Shown piece by piece: positions 15,001 through 28,300 of a stretch of 64,000 bases of DNA. A program made the position numbers and the translations under genes. Source of the DNA: Sinohyriopsis cumingii (Eukaryota > Mollusca > Bivalvia > Unionida > Unionidae); the NCBI GenBank assembly GCA_028554795.2, contig CM068827.1, positions 138,700,493 to 138,764,492 on the forward strand. The letters run 5' to 3'. The notes under the pieces are model-generated. The model saw nothing but the letters and a program-made list of their open reading frames with translations. It did not search any database and was not told where the DNA came from. Each line of letters begins with the position of its first letter. The stretch's first letter is position 1.

Positions 15001-16658
15001 AGGGAAAAGAGCACAGTATGGCCTGATGGCAGAATTTCATATGATGGTACCCATAGATTGGCCTGTATGGTTAAATACCATTTAACACATGCAATAATTC
15101 CCCAAAATGGGGTGGGGTGGGGTAGATTTTATATGTAAGCCACTTATGTCACAATCACTTATGTATCAGTACTGATCATTTAACTTTAGAGACACACTCA
15201 GCAGATCAAAGCAGAGAACATTGTAAAAATAAGGACTGTGCACAAAACTGCACATGCTGCATTGCCTCAACCTGTAAATTGAATTATTATATGTCGAGTC
15301 ACATTGAATATCAATTATACCGGTCTTATTTCTTATCCTAGAATTAAACTCCTTGACACCTATTCTATGTTCAGCATGTTTCTCATATTGGTACATTACA
15401 TTTTTGGGCAAACAGTATTGGAACTTTTCTGCATTCCTTTTGTTGAGGGAGCAGGGAGGGACATTTTCACTTAAAATAATAGTTTTCAACCCTTCATTCC
15501 CAATATAAGTCTGCAAAAGTCCTATCTGTATTGCATTCTTTACACAGGCAGTTTTTCTTCCCCAACCTCCCTTCATACAGTTGAAACATTCTTGATGTAT
15601 AACTGCATGGTGAACATACTGCTCTCTCCCACCAAACCAGATCTCTTTTTTCTTCATGTACCAAGTCCCATGATAGAAAACCTTTATACTCAGGGTGTTG
15701 CAACTTGTGGTCTCAGAACACATTATTCCAAATCTCAGCATTTGATTACTGCGTGCACTAAGTGATATGGGTTTTGTTCACCATATATGTTGTTGTGAAT
15801 AAATGAAAACAAGCTTCATGTCAGAAATATGGTTTCATATTTGAAACAAAAGCTATTTATTAAACCTACATTGCTCTGTTCTTACCATCAAGTAATAGTA
15901 AGGAATCATTTAGCTGTAAATTAGAGCTTGCTATTTGGTTTGCCAAATCAAGGTGTATTACCTCCCCTTTGACTGTAATTGAGTGATTGCAATGTTTGCT
16001 TTGTTTCTCTTTTGTTCAATAATGTATGCATTTTTTCAGCTTTATATTAAAAAGTAAGTAATTTAACACTGCTTATAGTGGAAAGTAGCCACAGTAATGA
16101 TTTTGAGACTTTTTCTTAACTTTTTATGAGCTTTGGGTAAATGTAGGTATATATTTATGTATTAGACAACTTCAATATGCAATTCAATTCTATTACTTAA
16201 ATTTAACAAGTAGTGTATTCAGTGACAATTTTTATCAGTGTCTGCATATTGCATAGAGACATGAACTTGTCTTGGCATAGCAAAGTTTTTCACACATTTC
16301 TCCACCTCCAGCATACTTAATAGCTTGAGTCATAACAGTTTGTGCATACACTTTCTGTCTCCAACATCAATGTCAGCATTATAGGAACTTTGGATAGCTT
16401 TTTCAAATTTGTCTCTTGCTGTCCTTATGTAACATACCTCATGCTGATATGTTATTTGGGTTGATACACATTCCCCCCACCCCACCCCCGTTGTGGGGAA
16501 CATTACCAGGCTTGAAGAAATTACTCTGTCTATTCTTTGCTTATTCACCCTTCCCCATAGTTTTATACTAAAAAGTAGCACTATGTTATTTAATTATTCA
16601 GTATAATAAAGCTTATGGAACTCTTCCTTGGCTTTTATACCTTTTTATTAACATTTGG
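1..16658. repeat. 2.946-kb tandem (macro)satellite array, 5.65 copies
   Basis: Six head-to-tail monomers start at 1, 2947, 5893, 8840, 11785 and 14730; lengths are 2946, 2946, 2947, 2945, 2945 and a partial 1929 bp that stops at the assembly gap. Where compared, copies differ only by single-base indels, mostly in homopolymers: a G lost near 6857, a T gained near 7270, a G lost near 7820, a T gained near 8140, a base gained near 8790, a C lost near 8959 and a C lost near 13540. Each monomer has open frames of 60-191 codons on both strands. None resembles a known family, and one 191-codon frame is shortened by an indel in the third copy, so I do not call them genes. The monomer is not rDNA or histone DNA as far as I can tell. 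It could be a young macrosatellite, a circular-DNA-derived array, or partly an assembly product. Confidence 0.95.
371..1771. repeat. Inverted pair of G-quadruplex-type hairpin motifs inside each monomer
   Basis: Near 371-395 there is a CCCC, a short AT spacer, then three G4 runs separated by single T. Near 1743-1771 the same arrangement occurs on the opposite strand: C6-A-C4-A-C5, spacer, GGGG. Both can form a C/G hairpin or a quadruplex, and they face each other about 1.35 kb apart. The pair recurs in every monomer (for example 3317 and 4689). The fifth monomer has lost one C in the second motif. Confidence 0.7.
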
Positions 16659-16758
16659 NNNNNNNNNNNNNNNNNNNNNNNNNNNNNNNNNNNNNNNNNN
16701 NNNNNNNNNNNNNNNNNNNNNNNNNNNNNNNNNNNNNNNNNNNNNNNNNNNNNNNNNN
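16659..16758. other. Assembly gap (100 N)
   Basis: Exactly 100 N, the usual placeholder for a gap of unknown size. It cuts the sixth satellite monomer at about 65% of its length. The sequence after the gap is not satellite, so true array length and the array/unique junction are unknown. Confidence 0.99.
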
Positions 16759-18800
16759 AAGTTCACAGCAGCCCATAAAAATAAAAAAAGATGCTAACAT
16801 GTTGCATTCACAAGATTTTGTTTGGTACTACTATCAGCTGCAAGACAAAGGGTTATAACTCTAGCTAAAGTTGCAACAACAAACTGGAATTTGAGACTAG
16901 CTGTATTCAAAATATTATGTTCTGCAATGTATTTATCTGCAATTCAAAAAGGGCAATAACTCTTCTATAAATTGCTGGAATGCAGTGATTTGTCAATGTG
17001 TCAATGTGTGCATGGAGATCTAATGAAATCTCTGAGACCAAACGCATTTATAAAATTATGCTGTGCACTGCATTTATCCACAAATCAAAAAATGGCAATA
17101 ACTTATATAAAAATTGTATAAACAGCAATTTGTCAATATGCGTATCTTCAGGTGATTATCATAATATTTTGCAACATTCATGAAAATCCATCAAAAACTG
17201 CAGAACTAGTTTCACTAACAACACAGTCTTACACCACATTATGCCAGAAGTACAAAACAAAAGGGGGGGGGCAGACCATAAAAAAATGGGGGAATAGTCA
17301 GTATTGCTTTAAGTTTTGCTAAAGGATTTCTCTATGACTATAATTCTCCTACCATTTAAGTAATTACTACTGCAGTTACCTTATTTGAAGTAAGGCATCA
17401 TTACATATGTCATTTTAATTCCATCTCTTCCCCCTCCATCTTCCAATGAGTTGTGGCTAAGTTGCCATTGCTACTAAAGTCCTACCAAGTAAATTGTTGT
17501 TGCTTCAATTTTTACTAAACTCAGCTCAACAAGACCATGACAATACATTTTCAAATAAATTTAAATTTAAATTTATTTGTGAATAAAGTTTTAAATATGT
17601 TTCCATTAAACACATATTGTGTACATATCTGAGGAATACCTTGATTGGTGCCAAATTCAGTACCTTAACTTTTTTAAATTAAAATGTACGATACTTATAG
17701 ATTTAATCAAACTTAGCTTATGTATATATTTTGCATTGTGTGTTTTAGTGGCATTTTGAGTGTCTGAGACATTTCACTGATCTTCTGTGTCTATGATACC
17801 AGGTTCAAGTTCAAAGGCCATAACAACAAATTCTGTACTGTACTTGAAAATATCTTTTAAACACCTGTCAATTCAAATGTATAAAAATAATGTTTTTTTC
17901 AGCAGATTTGATATGTTAGAGATTCTCAAGATATCTGATATTGTTGCAATCCCCAGCAGTTAAAATGAATTAAGAAAATGGAAGAAATGGACTCCTGATA
18001 ATTATTTGCAGCTTTTTGATCTAACACACTGATCATAGAACATAATAAAAGGCCAATTATTTACAGTTCTAACCACAAAAGATGAACCCGAGGGATATAC
18101 ATACATGTGAGGAAGTTTCTTGTGAACATTATTGTAGCTATAACCAGTAAAGTTAAATAATAAACTAAGAATTTAAGAAATAATCTAACAAACAAGGCCA
18201 GTTTTTCCTTCCAAAAAGTGGAATCTGAACACATGAAAAGGAATTCTTCAAAATTGTATCCAACAATTTACACTAAGCAATAAATCTTAGTGATTTAAAT
18301 GGTCTTGGTTTAATTGTGCTTGCTACAGTTTTCTTTAACACCTTGTGATGTGCTGAGTCCATTGTGAAGACTGCAAAGGCATAGGATTTGTCCATTGGTA
18401 ATATAATGTGTATTCCTTTTATAATGTTTGTAGCACAAATAATGCAATTATAATCCTCATCAGCCACTTTCAAGTCAATGTTTTTTTAAAAACTTTCTCT
18501 GATGAATCATGCAGCTAAGCTAAAGTGGTTTCTGATGCTTAATATTTCCATTTCTTTTATGAAACATGATTATGAAAAACAATCACAAGCAAATATTACA
18601 TGATCAGTTTGCAGCTCACCAACTTAAAATTATATCTGATCCGAAAAAATGGTGATTATAATGGCACAATCAGAGGTTTAAAAAAAATGAAAGATTCCAC
18701 CAAAATCAGAAGGGTGGCATATCTAGGGGTAGTGATAAACATGATTTCAAAAATGGTGACTGTGATTTGGATTTTTAAAAAAAAACATAACTTGAACAAT
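16759..18800. other. AT-rich non-coding stretch, no gene recognised
   Basis: Unique AT-rich DNA with a run of nine G near 17263-17271 and a short palindromic AAATTTAAATTT tract near 17558. Open frames are short and unlike known proteins. If the host QNG1 gene is complete, some of its 3' exons should lie here or further left, but I could not find them. Confidence 0.5.
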
Positions 18801-19079
18801 TTTTCAGTCATATTAATACGATGTCTGCAGTGTGGCAGTTTATAGTGATGTCCAGCACTGGGGCATCATGCCGCAGACACATAGCATGATGTCCCACCCA
18901 GTCACATTATCCTGACACCAGGCCAACCAGTCCTAACACTAACCTCTTAATGCTGAGCACCAAGTGAGGTAGCTGTTAGTACCATTTTTGTAAGTCTTTG
19001 GTATGACTCGGCTGGGGATCGAACCCATGACCTCCTACATCCGAGGCATACGCTCTAACCACTAAGCCACTGGAGCAGT
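18801..19079 (-). mobile_element. tRNA-headed SINE, copy 1
   Basis: The complement of about 19009-19079 reads as a tRNA-like head, with an A-box-like TGGCTTAGTGGTTAG and a B-box GGTTCGATCCC. The body continues to 18801. A second copy lies at 33326-33552 and shares the distal end (TTCAGTCATAT then TGTCTGCAGTGTGGCA), the centre (ACATTATCCTGACACCAGG) and the head. This is a Pol III-type retroposon lying in the host gene's intron, in the gene's own orientation. Confidence 0.8.
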
Positions 19080-20379
19080 CTAATGATGGTGATTATGATG
19101 CCATGATGGATATCAGATGAGCCCCAATTTCATTCAGAAGCAGCTATGCATTGGTACAGTGTTTTCATGAAATCTGCATTTTGATGCAACCAATCATTCC
19201 AGAAAAGAAGTTATTTTCAACATTGCCATTAAGCAGCCATTTTGAAAGTTGGATCAGAATGATTTCAATATAGGAACCAAAATACATTCCAAGAAACATG
19301 TAAGTATGACCATCTGCTCGGGAGAAGTAGTTGCAAAGATAATTATGATAACGGCTGCCGTTTGTTCAAGTTTTAGAGGTCATAGCAGTATTATTTTCAT
19401 TCAAGATCAACTACATCCAGTTATAAATGTTTGAGTGAAATTTCCATGTTTATAGAACCATTCCTTCAAGATGAATAAGATTTTCAAATTCAGTGCTACA
19501 TCCTACATGATGGAGATCTGATTTTGATTTTGAACCAGCAACATATTATAAGAGTGAAAACTCTACATCACTCCATCCATCCATTCAGGAAAAATAGTAA
19601 TAGCTAGATTTTTGGATATGGTAACAATAGCAGCCATATTGGAGGACTGATCAGTACCATCTTCATGTGGGGCCAACTATATATCTTAACATGTCTTTTA
19701 CCCTATGCTGATACAACTATTCATTTCAGAGAAGTAGAAAAAACAAAAATGTTATAATGGCTGCCATGAAGGCCATTTTGGAAACCTGTTGAGTACCGGT
19801 TTCATGAAGGACCAACAAAATATTTTAAGAAGTATTTAGGTCAAACTTCATATTGATATGACTATCTGTTCTAATGTAGTGATAACAAATTTTCAAGCTG
19901 TCATGTATATACATTGATGTCACCCCTCCATTATTTTCATTCAAACCATATAGACCCTGGAATGAATATAAGCATAAAGTATTGTTGAAAGTCTGCCATA
20001 CATTCAGCAGCTCTAGTGATAACAAACTTATGCTAAATTATGAATGGACAGATGACCAATAGTCAGCCATTGCTTAATCTCTTCTGGTCTTATGTTTTAT
20101 TATATTATTAGATCAAAATAATTTTGCACTTATTTAAATCCTGCTTGTGAACAAATAAAAAACCATAAAAAAATAGCCTGCATTTGGAATTTGTACCATC
20201 TTTTTGTTCTAAAAAACTAACTATCCTGCACCACCTATAAAAAGAATATGAAGTCCCTTATTCTGTCTTGCTGTAGATGAAAATTTAAGAAAATTCCATA
20301 ACTAAACTTTTTAACTTTAAAAATGTGGTACATATTTTTTCTTTCAAAACTTGTGTCTATTATTCAGAGGGCAAAGTTT
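19080..20379. other. Intronic-type sequence, no gene recognised
   Basis: AT-rich sequence with no exon, repeat or element boundary that I can support. Phrases such as GCAGCCAT recur loosely, suggesting an old degenerate repeat. Confidence 0.4.
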
Positions 20380-20846
20380 TGTATTCAGACCCTATGGTAA
20401 TCATATTTGGTATTCAAACCCTATGGTAATCATATCTGGTATTCAAACCCTATGGTAATCATATCTGGTATTCAAACCCTATGGAAATCATATTGGTATT
20501 CAAACCCTATGGTAATCATATTTGGTATTCAAATCCTATGGTATTCAAATCTGGTATTCAAACCTTATGGTAATTTATTTGGTATTCAAACCCTATGGTA
20601 ATCATATCTGGTATTCAAACCCTATGGTAATCATATCTGGTATTCAAACCCTATGGTAATCATATCTGGTATTCAAACCCTATGGTAATCATATTTGGTA
20701 TTCAAACCCTATGGTAATCATATCTGGTATTCAAACCCTATGGTAATCATATCTGGTATTCAAACCCAATGGTAATCATATCTGGTATTCAAACCCTATG
20801 GTAATCGTATCTGGTATTTAAACCCTATGGTAATCATATTTGGTAA
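20380..20846. repeat. 29-bp minisatellite, ~16 copies
   Basis: Tandem copies built around TATTCAAACCCTATGGTAAT, then a CATATYTGG spacer. Length variants near 20490 and 20540 break phase, so the open frame across it (20407-20601) is a repeat artefact. Confidence 0.95.
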
Positions 20847-22259
20847 CTGCATCATCTTGCACACTTTAAATGCTCAACTAAAACCAATTAATGCCAACAA
20901 ATACATTCCTAGATTCTGATTTGAATAAAATATAATCCCATTCATCAAATGCATATTTTTTCTTAATTAAAAAATTGCAGAATGTGCAACTGTGCAGTGA
21001 AACCTAATAAATGATGCCAACCTCAAAACTACAACATGAAATGTAGAGCATAATGAAAATGTGTTTATATAAATGAATAAACACACCGAAAAAAAATGAA
21101 TAAACTTTTATGACAAAAAAAAAAACCTACCCTCCCCAAACTAAAGGAACACTGCATGTGGCAAGTCCAAGAATTTAGGACACCCTCTGTGGCCATCTCT
21201 GACAACCACATATTGTAAATAACACAAGATAACTGCATTAAATTTTACAGAGTTCTAAATAAGCAGCATATTTATCTAATTTATGCATATATAATAACAA
21301 TAAACACAAGAATTGTATCAAATGTTTTAAATTTTAAGCATTTGGTGACCAAAACGTTTGACATATTTTAAGCCCTTAGGTCAATGCTGTTTTCATATTA
21401 GTTCTGCCTTAAGCACAGTAAATGTTTGATAATGGTATATTCTAAGAAACTGTGAGAAGTTCCACATGTTCTTTGAATGCCTATTTGATAGTACTTAAGA
21501 ATGGTGAGAACATTATTAAAAAATAAATACAATTATTCAAGTGTACACAGAGCTGGTCGTTACCAGCAAGATGATTAATAATTTTTTAAAGACATGATAA
21601 ATGTCTTGATAAGAGTTTTGTCTGTATTCAGTTGTAAATTTGTGTTCCATGCTGTTCATAAAATATCCTAAGATTTTCAGAAGCACCATTAGTTCCAAAA
21701 CAGAATACCCAGTTAATTAAACACAAAACAGAACACACAATTCAATTCAGAATATCCAATTCATTACAATCCAATCAAGATCTCTGTATAAATAGACTGC
21801 TTCTCTGATCTCTTTCACTGTGACCAAATTAGGGTATTCAAGAAATAAATGTATAGAATTGAGAGGTACTTGAATTCTGAAAAACTGATTAGTGGAAAGT
21901 GACAAGGAACTACAATAATCCTAAGCCCAATCTCAGTTACAGTTAAGACAAGAATGTGAGCACACATTTGTCATTAATTGGGCTTTTTCATCACTTTTGT
22001 AACACCAAAATTCTTTTGAATTATTATTTAGGCCTCTGAACAATCATTACAAATGACAGATTAGACAAGAGAATACTTTCTCCAAAATTTCCTTTACAAT
22101 TTAAATGCATGAACAAGCCCTGTGCATCTATGTCAGAGAAATTCTTAAGCAACCTTAACTGATAAAAGAGACCACCCATATGTCTGATGGTTCATTGACA
22201 AGCTGTTTTTCCAGAACTAGATAAATGGATGGTAAAATACTAGCACAGAAATGATTCAC
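20847..22259. other. Intronic sequence, no gene recognised
   Basis: AT-rich intron downstream (in gene sense) of the last visible QNG1 exon. I looked for a further exon continuing the queuosine hydrolase fold and did not find one. Confidence 0.4.
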
Positions 22260-22374
22260 CTGTAGTCAGCAAACATGGTTATTGTGTGAATATCATGGAA
22301 TTCTCCATAACCTTGACCTTCAAAACAAGCCCATATGTCAGCCACAAGGATCTGTGCCCTCTTGTAGAAAGCAA
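22260..22374 (-). CDS. QNG1: QNG1 coding exon 6, last one seen
   Basis: 115 nt. Two bases complete the split Val codon; the exon then encodes [19 protein letters not shown] and continues to TITMFADY, ending in a split AG- codon before GTGAATC. The protein is not finished here: the splice donor is intact and relatives have ~100 further residues. Confidence 0.9.
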
Positions 22375-25300
22375 CTGAAATGTTTGCAAATCAGTAATTA
22401 GAAATCAATATTAAATCAATTAATAGTATAAAAAGAGTGTCTTTAAGTACATGTATTTCTAATCTAATGATCAGGAATCCATATATCTATTGGTCTAATG
22501 TTCTATTATCTTTAGAAAAAAGGTCTACAACAACTGTCAACATGACCACTTTTGCAGAATAAAATACCATATGTACTTGCTTATAAGTCAAGATTGTCAG
22601 CAAACACAGACCCTGATCTTCTATTGCATAATATGCTGGCAGATCAGGGTCTATATTTTTGGTTCAAAATGATTACTCAGAACAAACTGCATAGACCCAT
22701 TTCTAATGGCATACTATGTTATGGCAGGTTTTGGTCTGTGCAATTTGCAGTTTAACTGGACAAACAAGTACAGCTGCCAACCCTCCAGGCTCGCAATTAG
22801 TGACAACAGGGATACAAATTAGCAAATTTCGACACGAATTCGTGAAGCGATCTTCGAGTCCAGATACATTTGATGGAACAAATGTTTATCATGGTCTCCA
22901 GCTGATAAAGGTAGATTGTGTTCAACAAGAAAACTCACAAACAATGCATCAGCAAAGGTAGCTTGCAGATCTTCCATCGAGAGATGAAATCTGCTTCAAG
23001 TTCTCAATTTTCCCATCCTCTATGTGCTTTTTTGCTACCAATGTGCTTCCTCACATCATCTCTGCCACCATGCCCAATGCTAAAATTTGTGGCACAATGC
23101 ATCCATAAAGCATGATGTATATTGATGCTTGATAGCTGAATGCAGGACCAATTTTGGTATATTCCAAACTAATCTTCACTTTTTGTGCAATACATTTCGT
23201 TTTCCTTGTTGATGACATTTTCAAGATGCGGTGTTTGCGGCGCATGCATGGAGCAAACTTCCGGTTAGGTCTCAGTTTCTCTCAAAAGCATATGTAAAAC
23301 TACTCTAATAAATATAGATTAACAAAAGCTAAAATGCTTGCTACTGGGCCAACAGTACCCATCAGCTATATAGTTCCACTTATATCACGAACAGCAGTAC
23401 CGGACCGTTTTGGCAATTGCCGATATCACGATTAGCGCTTAACAGAAAATCGATTATTTTGTCAAAGATTTAAAATAATTAAAAATTGGGGAATTCTTGA
23501 TTTTTGGCATGCAGCGTGAATCCATGAATCGCTGAAAAAGTATTGAAATTCATGCCAAAATCATGAGGGTCGGCAGCTATGAGTAAGTATGTATAGTAAT
23601 TAACATTTGAAACTTACAGTACAACTGTGTTTGGGACAATGTCTATCATCACTTTGATCATTGCTATTAAAAGTTTTTGGCCACCATTTAAAGTTGATCT
23701 TTCTCAAGAAGATTATATCATTTGATAGCTGAATCATCTTTCATGTCACAAGAGTTTTTGTGAAAAAGAATGAAAAATATAACACTGCTTCTCAGGCACA
23801 ATGTCTTTTTTTCATGCTGCATTCATATCAACTCAGTTGCCAGTCAACAGACAACACGGTACTGAAGTAAAAGCCCAAACAAGACTTTAAACTCGATTAT
23901 ACCCTGGAAAATGGTCATTGTCAGACAGTGAGTAGTTTACTTTCAAAGATGCACAATGACCACAAGTTTGGTAATTAAGATAATAAACATGTCTTGGTGG
24001 TATTTACTTTAAACAATTATTGCTGATAGAGAAAACAAATACTTTAAACAAATGTTGAGTAAACATTTAAAGAGCAAATCACAGTGGAAAACAATTTCAT
24101 GAATGTTTGGAGAATTTCCAAAAGTAATCACCAATGTGTGACCCTGAACAATACTGACATATACAAGTAACTAATGTTACAGTACCAGAAAAGGACCAAA
24201 CTATAGAATTATCCACTCTGGTTCTGGCTACTAATTAACCTTAGTCAACACTGCTATTTTCCAATGTACCTGCAGATCTGGTTCTATGTAGTTTGATAGG
24301 AGTAATTGGTAGAACAAACAAACATGGAGCCTGATCTGCCAGTGCATTATGCATTGGCAGATCAAGGTCTAAGTTGTCTGCAGTTGGATCCAACTTGTAA
24401 GTCTATTTTTGCATGTTCTTTTAGTCTCTTACAGCATTCATCCAATCTCAAAACACACTATAAAAGAAGACATCAAGTGTTGTCCAGCAATCAAGGTACA
24501 ACAAAATGCCACAAAATCAGACAACATCAATTGTTCTCCAAAATTAGGGGACAATAACACACTACACAAGCAAACAAGATAAATGGTGTCCAAAAATCAG
24601 GGGACAAAAACACTCTGCAAGCAGATGACATTAAATGTTGTCCAACAACCACTGGACAAAAACACAACCCCCTAAATGTTTAATCACACATAAGTTGTTT
24701 TCACTGAAATGAATCACCATCTTATGATTTTGATCAAATTTGCCTATATTGCAAACAAAATATACCAGCATTTCGATTTGATAGCAATAGTTCAGAAGGC
24801 ATTGTAATAAGAGTTAGGACTTTAGTTTCTGAATTAAGTACACAGTCTGCTAATCAAATCTGGAATATGAAGCATAAAGTGTTGTATATTGGTTTTAAGT
24901 CTGTCTTATCTTTCAGGCAAATATTTACAAATTGCAAAGTCTAACTGATTCAAACAATTAAACCAATTCATTTTTTCTCCAAGGACAAGACTTACCTTTC
25001 CTGCCATTGTACTCTGCCACATCTTGATACGATGGAAAATCAGTGACAACTAATTTTAATAGATTCTGTGCACTCCTATCACACTTCCCAATGCAGTTGG
25101 CAAAACTACCATCATATTTCTAGAAAAATAAAACAGAAAAGGCTGTGTAAAAATGTAACTTAAGTCTAGATTTAAAATAAACATAAACCTCATTTGGTGC
25201 TTACAATTATGTCATGAAAGTAAAGATTCATGTATAATATACACTTTAGACATTTCTGGAAAGATGTGGTGGCTGAGTTGAAACTTCCTTCAACTTGTCT

Positions 25301-28300
25301 AATAAACTCCAAAATTATAATGACTTACTAGAGACACAATAGACATAGTGAATTTGAAATAGAAAAAAAAAATAAAAGGTGAAGAAATTGATTCATCATG
25401 GGAAAATGAGGATATATGATTCATTCAAACAGCCCTTCAGCAGCACACTTGCACTACGCATCTTGTGTACCTAAAGTCATCACCAGTACAGCAGTCAAGT
25501 TGCTATCTATTCACTATGTCTAGGTGTCAGAACTTTTATGTTGTTGTTGTTGTAGGGTTTAACGCCATTTTTCAGCACACGATAGGCTATACATGGCGGC
25601 CAGTATTAATGGTGGAGGAAGAAACCGGGAAATCCCCGGAAAGAACCACCGACCCTCGAGAAGCTACTGGCAAGGTTTCTCACATATCCACATTGGCCGA
25701 ATCCGAGACTCGAACCCAAGAACTGGGGGTAAGATTGAGTGAAAAACAAATAAAACATTTGGTGGTCACTGGTGCATAAATGGTAGTAAAGGGAAACAAC
25801 GAATAAAGTTTGAATCCCTTGATATTTATGATATAAAATCCTGCGAATTTATTTAAAGTTTAAATTTTTTTGGTTTTGAGAAAAAGACATTTTCATTGGT
25901 AGTTAATTCATGAACTGCAATAAGGGGTCATATTGCTTCTATTGATAACAGGTCCTATTTTTTTACGGAAAGAGGTCATACTGTTGCTAGAGAATGAGGC
26001 CTATTGTTTCTATAAAAAAATAATTATTGGTCATGAATTTAAATTTGTTGTTGGTAGTGATCATAAAATCCACCAAAACTGGTACCCATTCGCAACTGGT
26101 ACCCTACAAAAATTTTGTTTTTAAATTCACAGTATGTTACCAATAGTAAGAGTCAATATATCTACAGGCATGTCATTTCAAGATTATACAATCTCACAAC
26201 CTGCACTAGTATTTAAAACATGATGCAGAAAAATCAGCAGAAAGCATGAAAACCATGTGGGGTTAATTCAAGCCCTACCTTTATTTCTTCTATACATCTG
26301 TTCTATATTCCAAACGTTCCCCCTTATTCTAAAAGAAGATGCTAATTCCTCCTAAACTATCAATTTAATGCATTTCAAAAAATGTTTTTATTTACAGAAA
26401 TGTTTGCTGACAGCGTTCTTTTGCATACCAGGGCCCAGCAACATGGAATGAATAGCCCACTGAACTTAGACACAAAGACACAGTGATCCCATTCAAGAGT
26501 GCTCTCAAAACTCACTTATTTCGACTGCAAGAACAAACTTAAAGACCTAATAATGTTTCCTACCTTAAATATTCTCAGCATATTTTCTTATGTTTTCTGA
26601 TTTCATGGTGTTTGTTTTTGTAATCATACCATTATATGTTTTTTATCTTATAGGTGTTGTCTAATGTTGTAAAGCGCTTAGAGCTTCTAAAGATTAGGCG
26701 TTATACAAAGTCCTCGTTATTACTATTTTTAAGCAAACAAAACAGTCCAGTATGTGTGAGTAAAAAATGGTGGAAAAAAGAGACAGGTAGACAGAATATA
26801 TAACTACTGCAGATATATTTATGATGGCTTATATTTTGTGTATTAATTAAATTATTCTTGATAAAGAAATTAGTTGTTATTGTTGTTGTAGGGTTTTGCG
26901 CCATTTTTCAGCACAAGATAGGCTATACATTGCGGCCAGTATCAATGGTAGAGGAAGAACCCAGAAAAACCCTGAAAAGAACCACAGACCCACGAGAAGC
27001 TAAAGAAATTAGAACTAGTAATAAATACCATAAGTGGTTTAAGAATTTATATTCATTTTGTAAGCATCAGTATTAAGCAACATTTATTATGGCAAAAGCA
27101 ATTATCAAATTATTCAAACAGTATACAATTAACTACCTGCTGGCCTATGTGACTGTTAAAAGAAATGACAAACAACTGTAAAGTACTCATGTCTAATTAA
27201 GACAAAATTTGAAAGATAGAAACAGCTATGCATAATTGACAGAACCACAAGAAACTGAAATTAAGGTACAGTTGTACATCTGAAATTCTCATGGCCTTCA
27301 AAAGTTATAGTCACTGAAATAGGTGTAGAAAGAAAGAATTTAATTAAAATTTGATGTAACTGCATGACACTTTTCAAAATTTCAAAATAATTGTGTGTGT
27401 GTGTAATTAATTGTATTTAACTTCTCATAACGGAGGTTCAATATGTGGAAATTGATTTTCTAGAACATTACTGTCCTTATAATGTATGTAACAGTCACCT
27501 TAAACCGATCACTAAGATATATCTAATATTAATTCAACACTTATTTTCTTGTAATTATTTTAATTTCCTAACATTGACATCAAACGATTAAAGTTTCAAA
27601 AAATGTCAAAAATTATGAAGTGTATTATTTGAAGTTCTTTGAAGAATGGCTACATACTGTACAGGAATAAGACCGAACAATGGAGTAACTTTGTCAGAGC
27701 AAGAAATCTGTAACATACTTTTCATACCATGCTGCCTGAATTTGAGCTAACACTTTTGTGACATTCTGCAATGAACAAATTATACTTCTGTCAATTTCAT
27801 TTAGAAAGTGAAGTTAATGTTGTTGACAGTTTGCGCACAAAACTTCTTGTCAGTAACAGAACTTTATGTCGGTAACAAAACTTCTTGTCAGTAACAGAAC
27901 TTCTTGTTGGTAACAAAACTTCTTCTCAGTAACATAACTTCATGTTGGTAACAAAAATTCTTGTCGGTCACAAAACTTCTTGTCAGTAAAAGAACTTCTC
28001 GTCAGTAACATAACTTCATGTCAGTAACAAAAATTCTTGTTGGTCACAAAACTTCTTGTCAGTAACAGAACTTCTTGTCAGTAACATAACTTCATGTCAG
28101 TAACAAAAATTCTTGTTGGTAACATAACTTCATGTCAGTAACACAAAATTCTTGTCAGTCACAAAACTTCTGTAACAAAATGTCTTGTCAGTAACAAAAC
28201 TTGTCGGTAACATAACTTCTTGTCGGTAACAAAAAAATTTGAGAAAACTGTCTAAAGCCAACTTTTAGCAGATTCTTAAAATCCACAGTTTAAGTATCAT

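Noticed and set aside
18273..18473. 66-codon minus frame, considered as a missing QNG1 exon
   Set aside because: Does not match the C-terminal part of the family and lacks matching splice borders.
20407..20601. 64-codon repetitive frame
   Set aside because: Lies wholly within the 29-bp minisatellite.
25465..25779. 104-codon frame
   Set aside because: It lies across a bivalve-type SINE.
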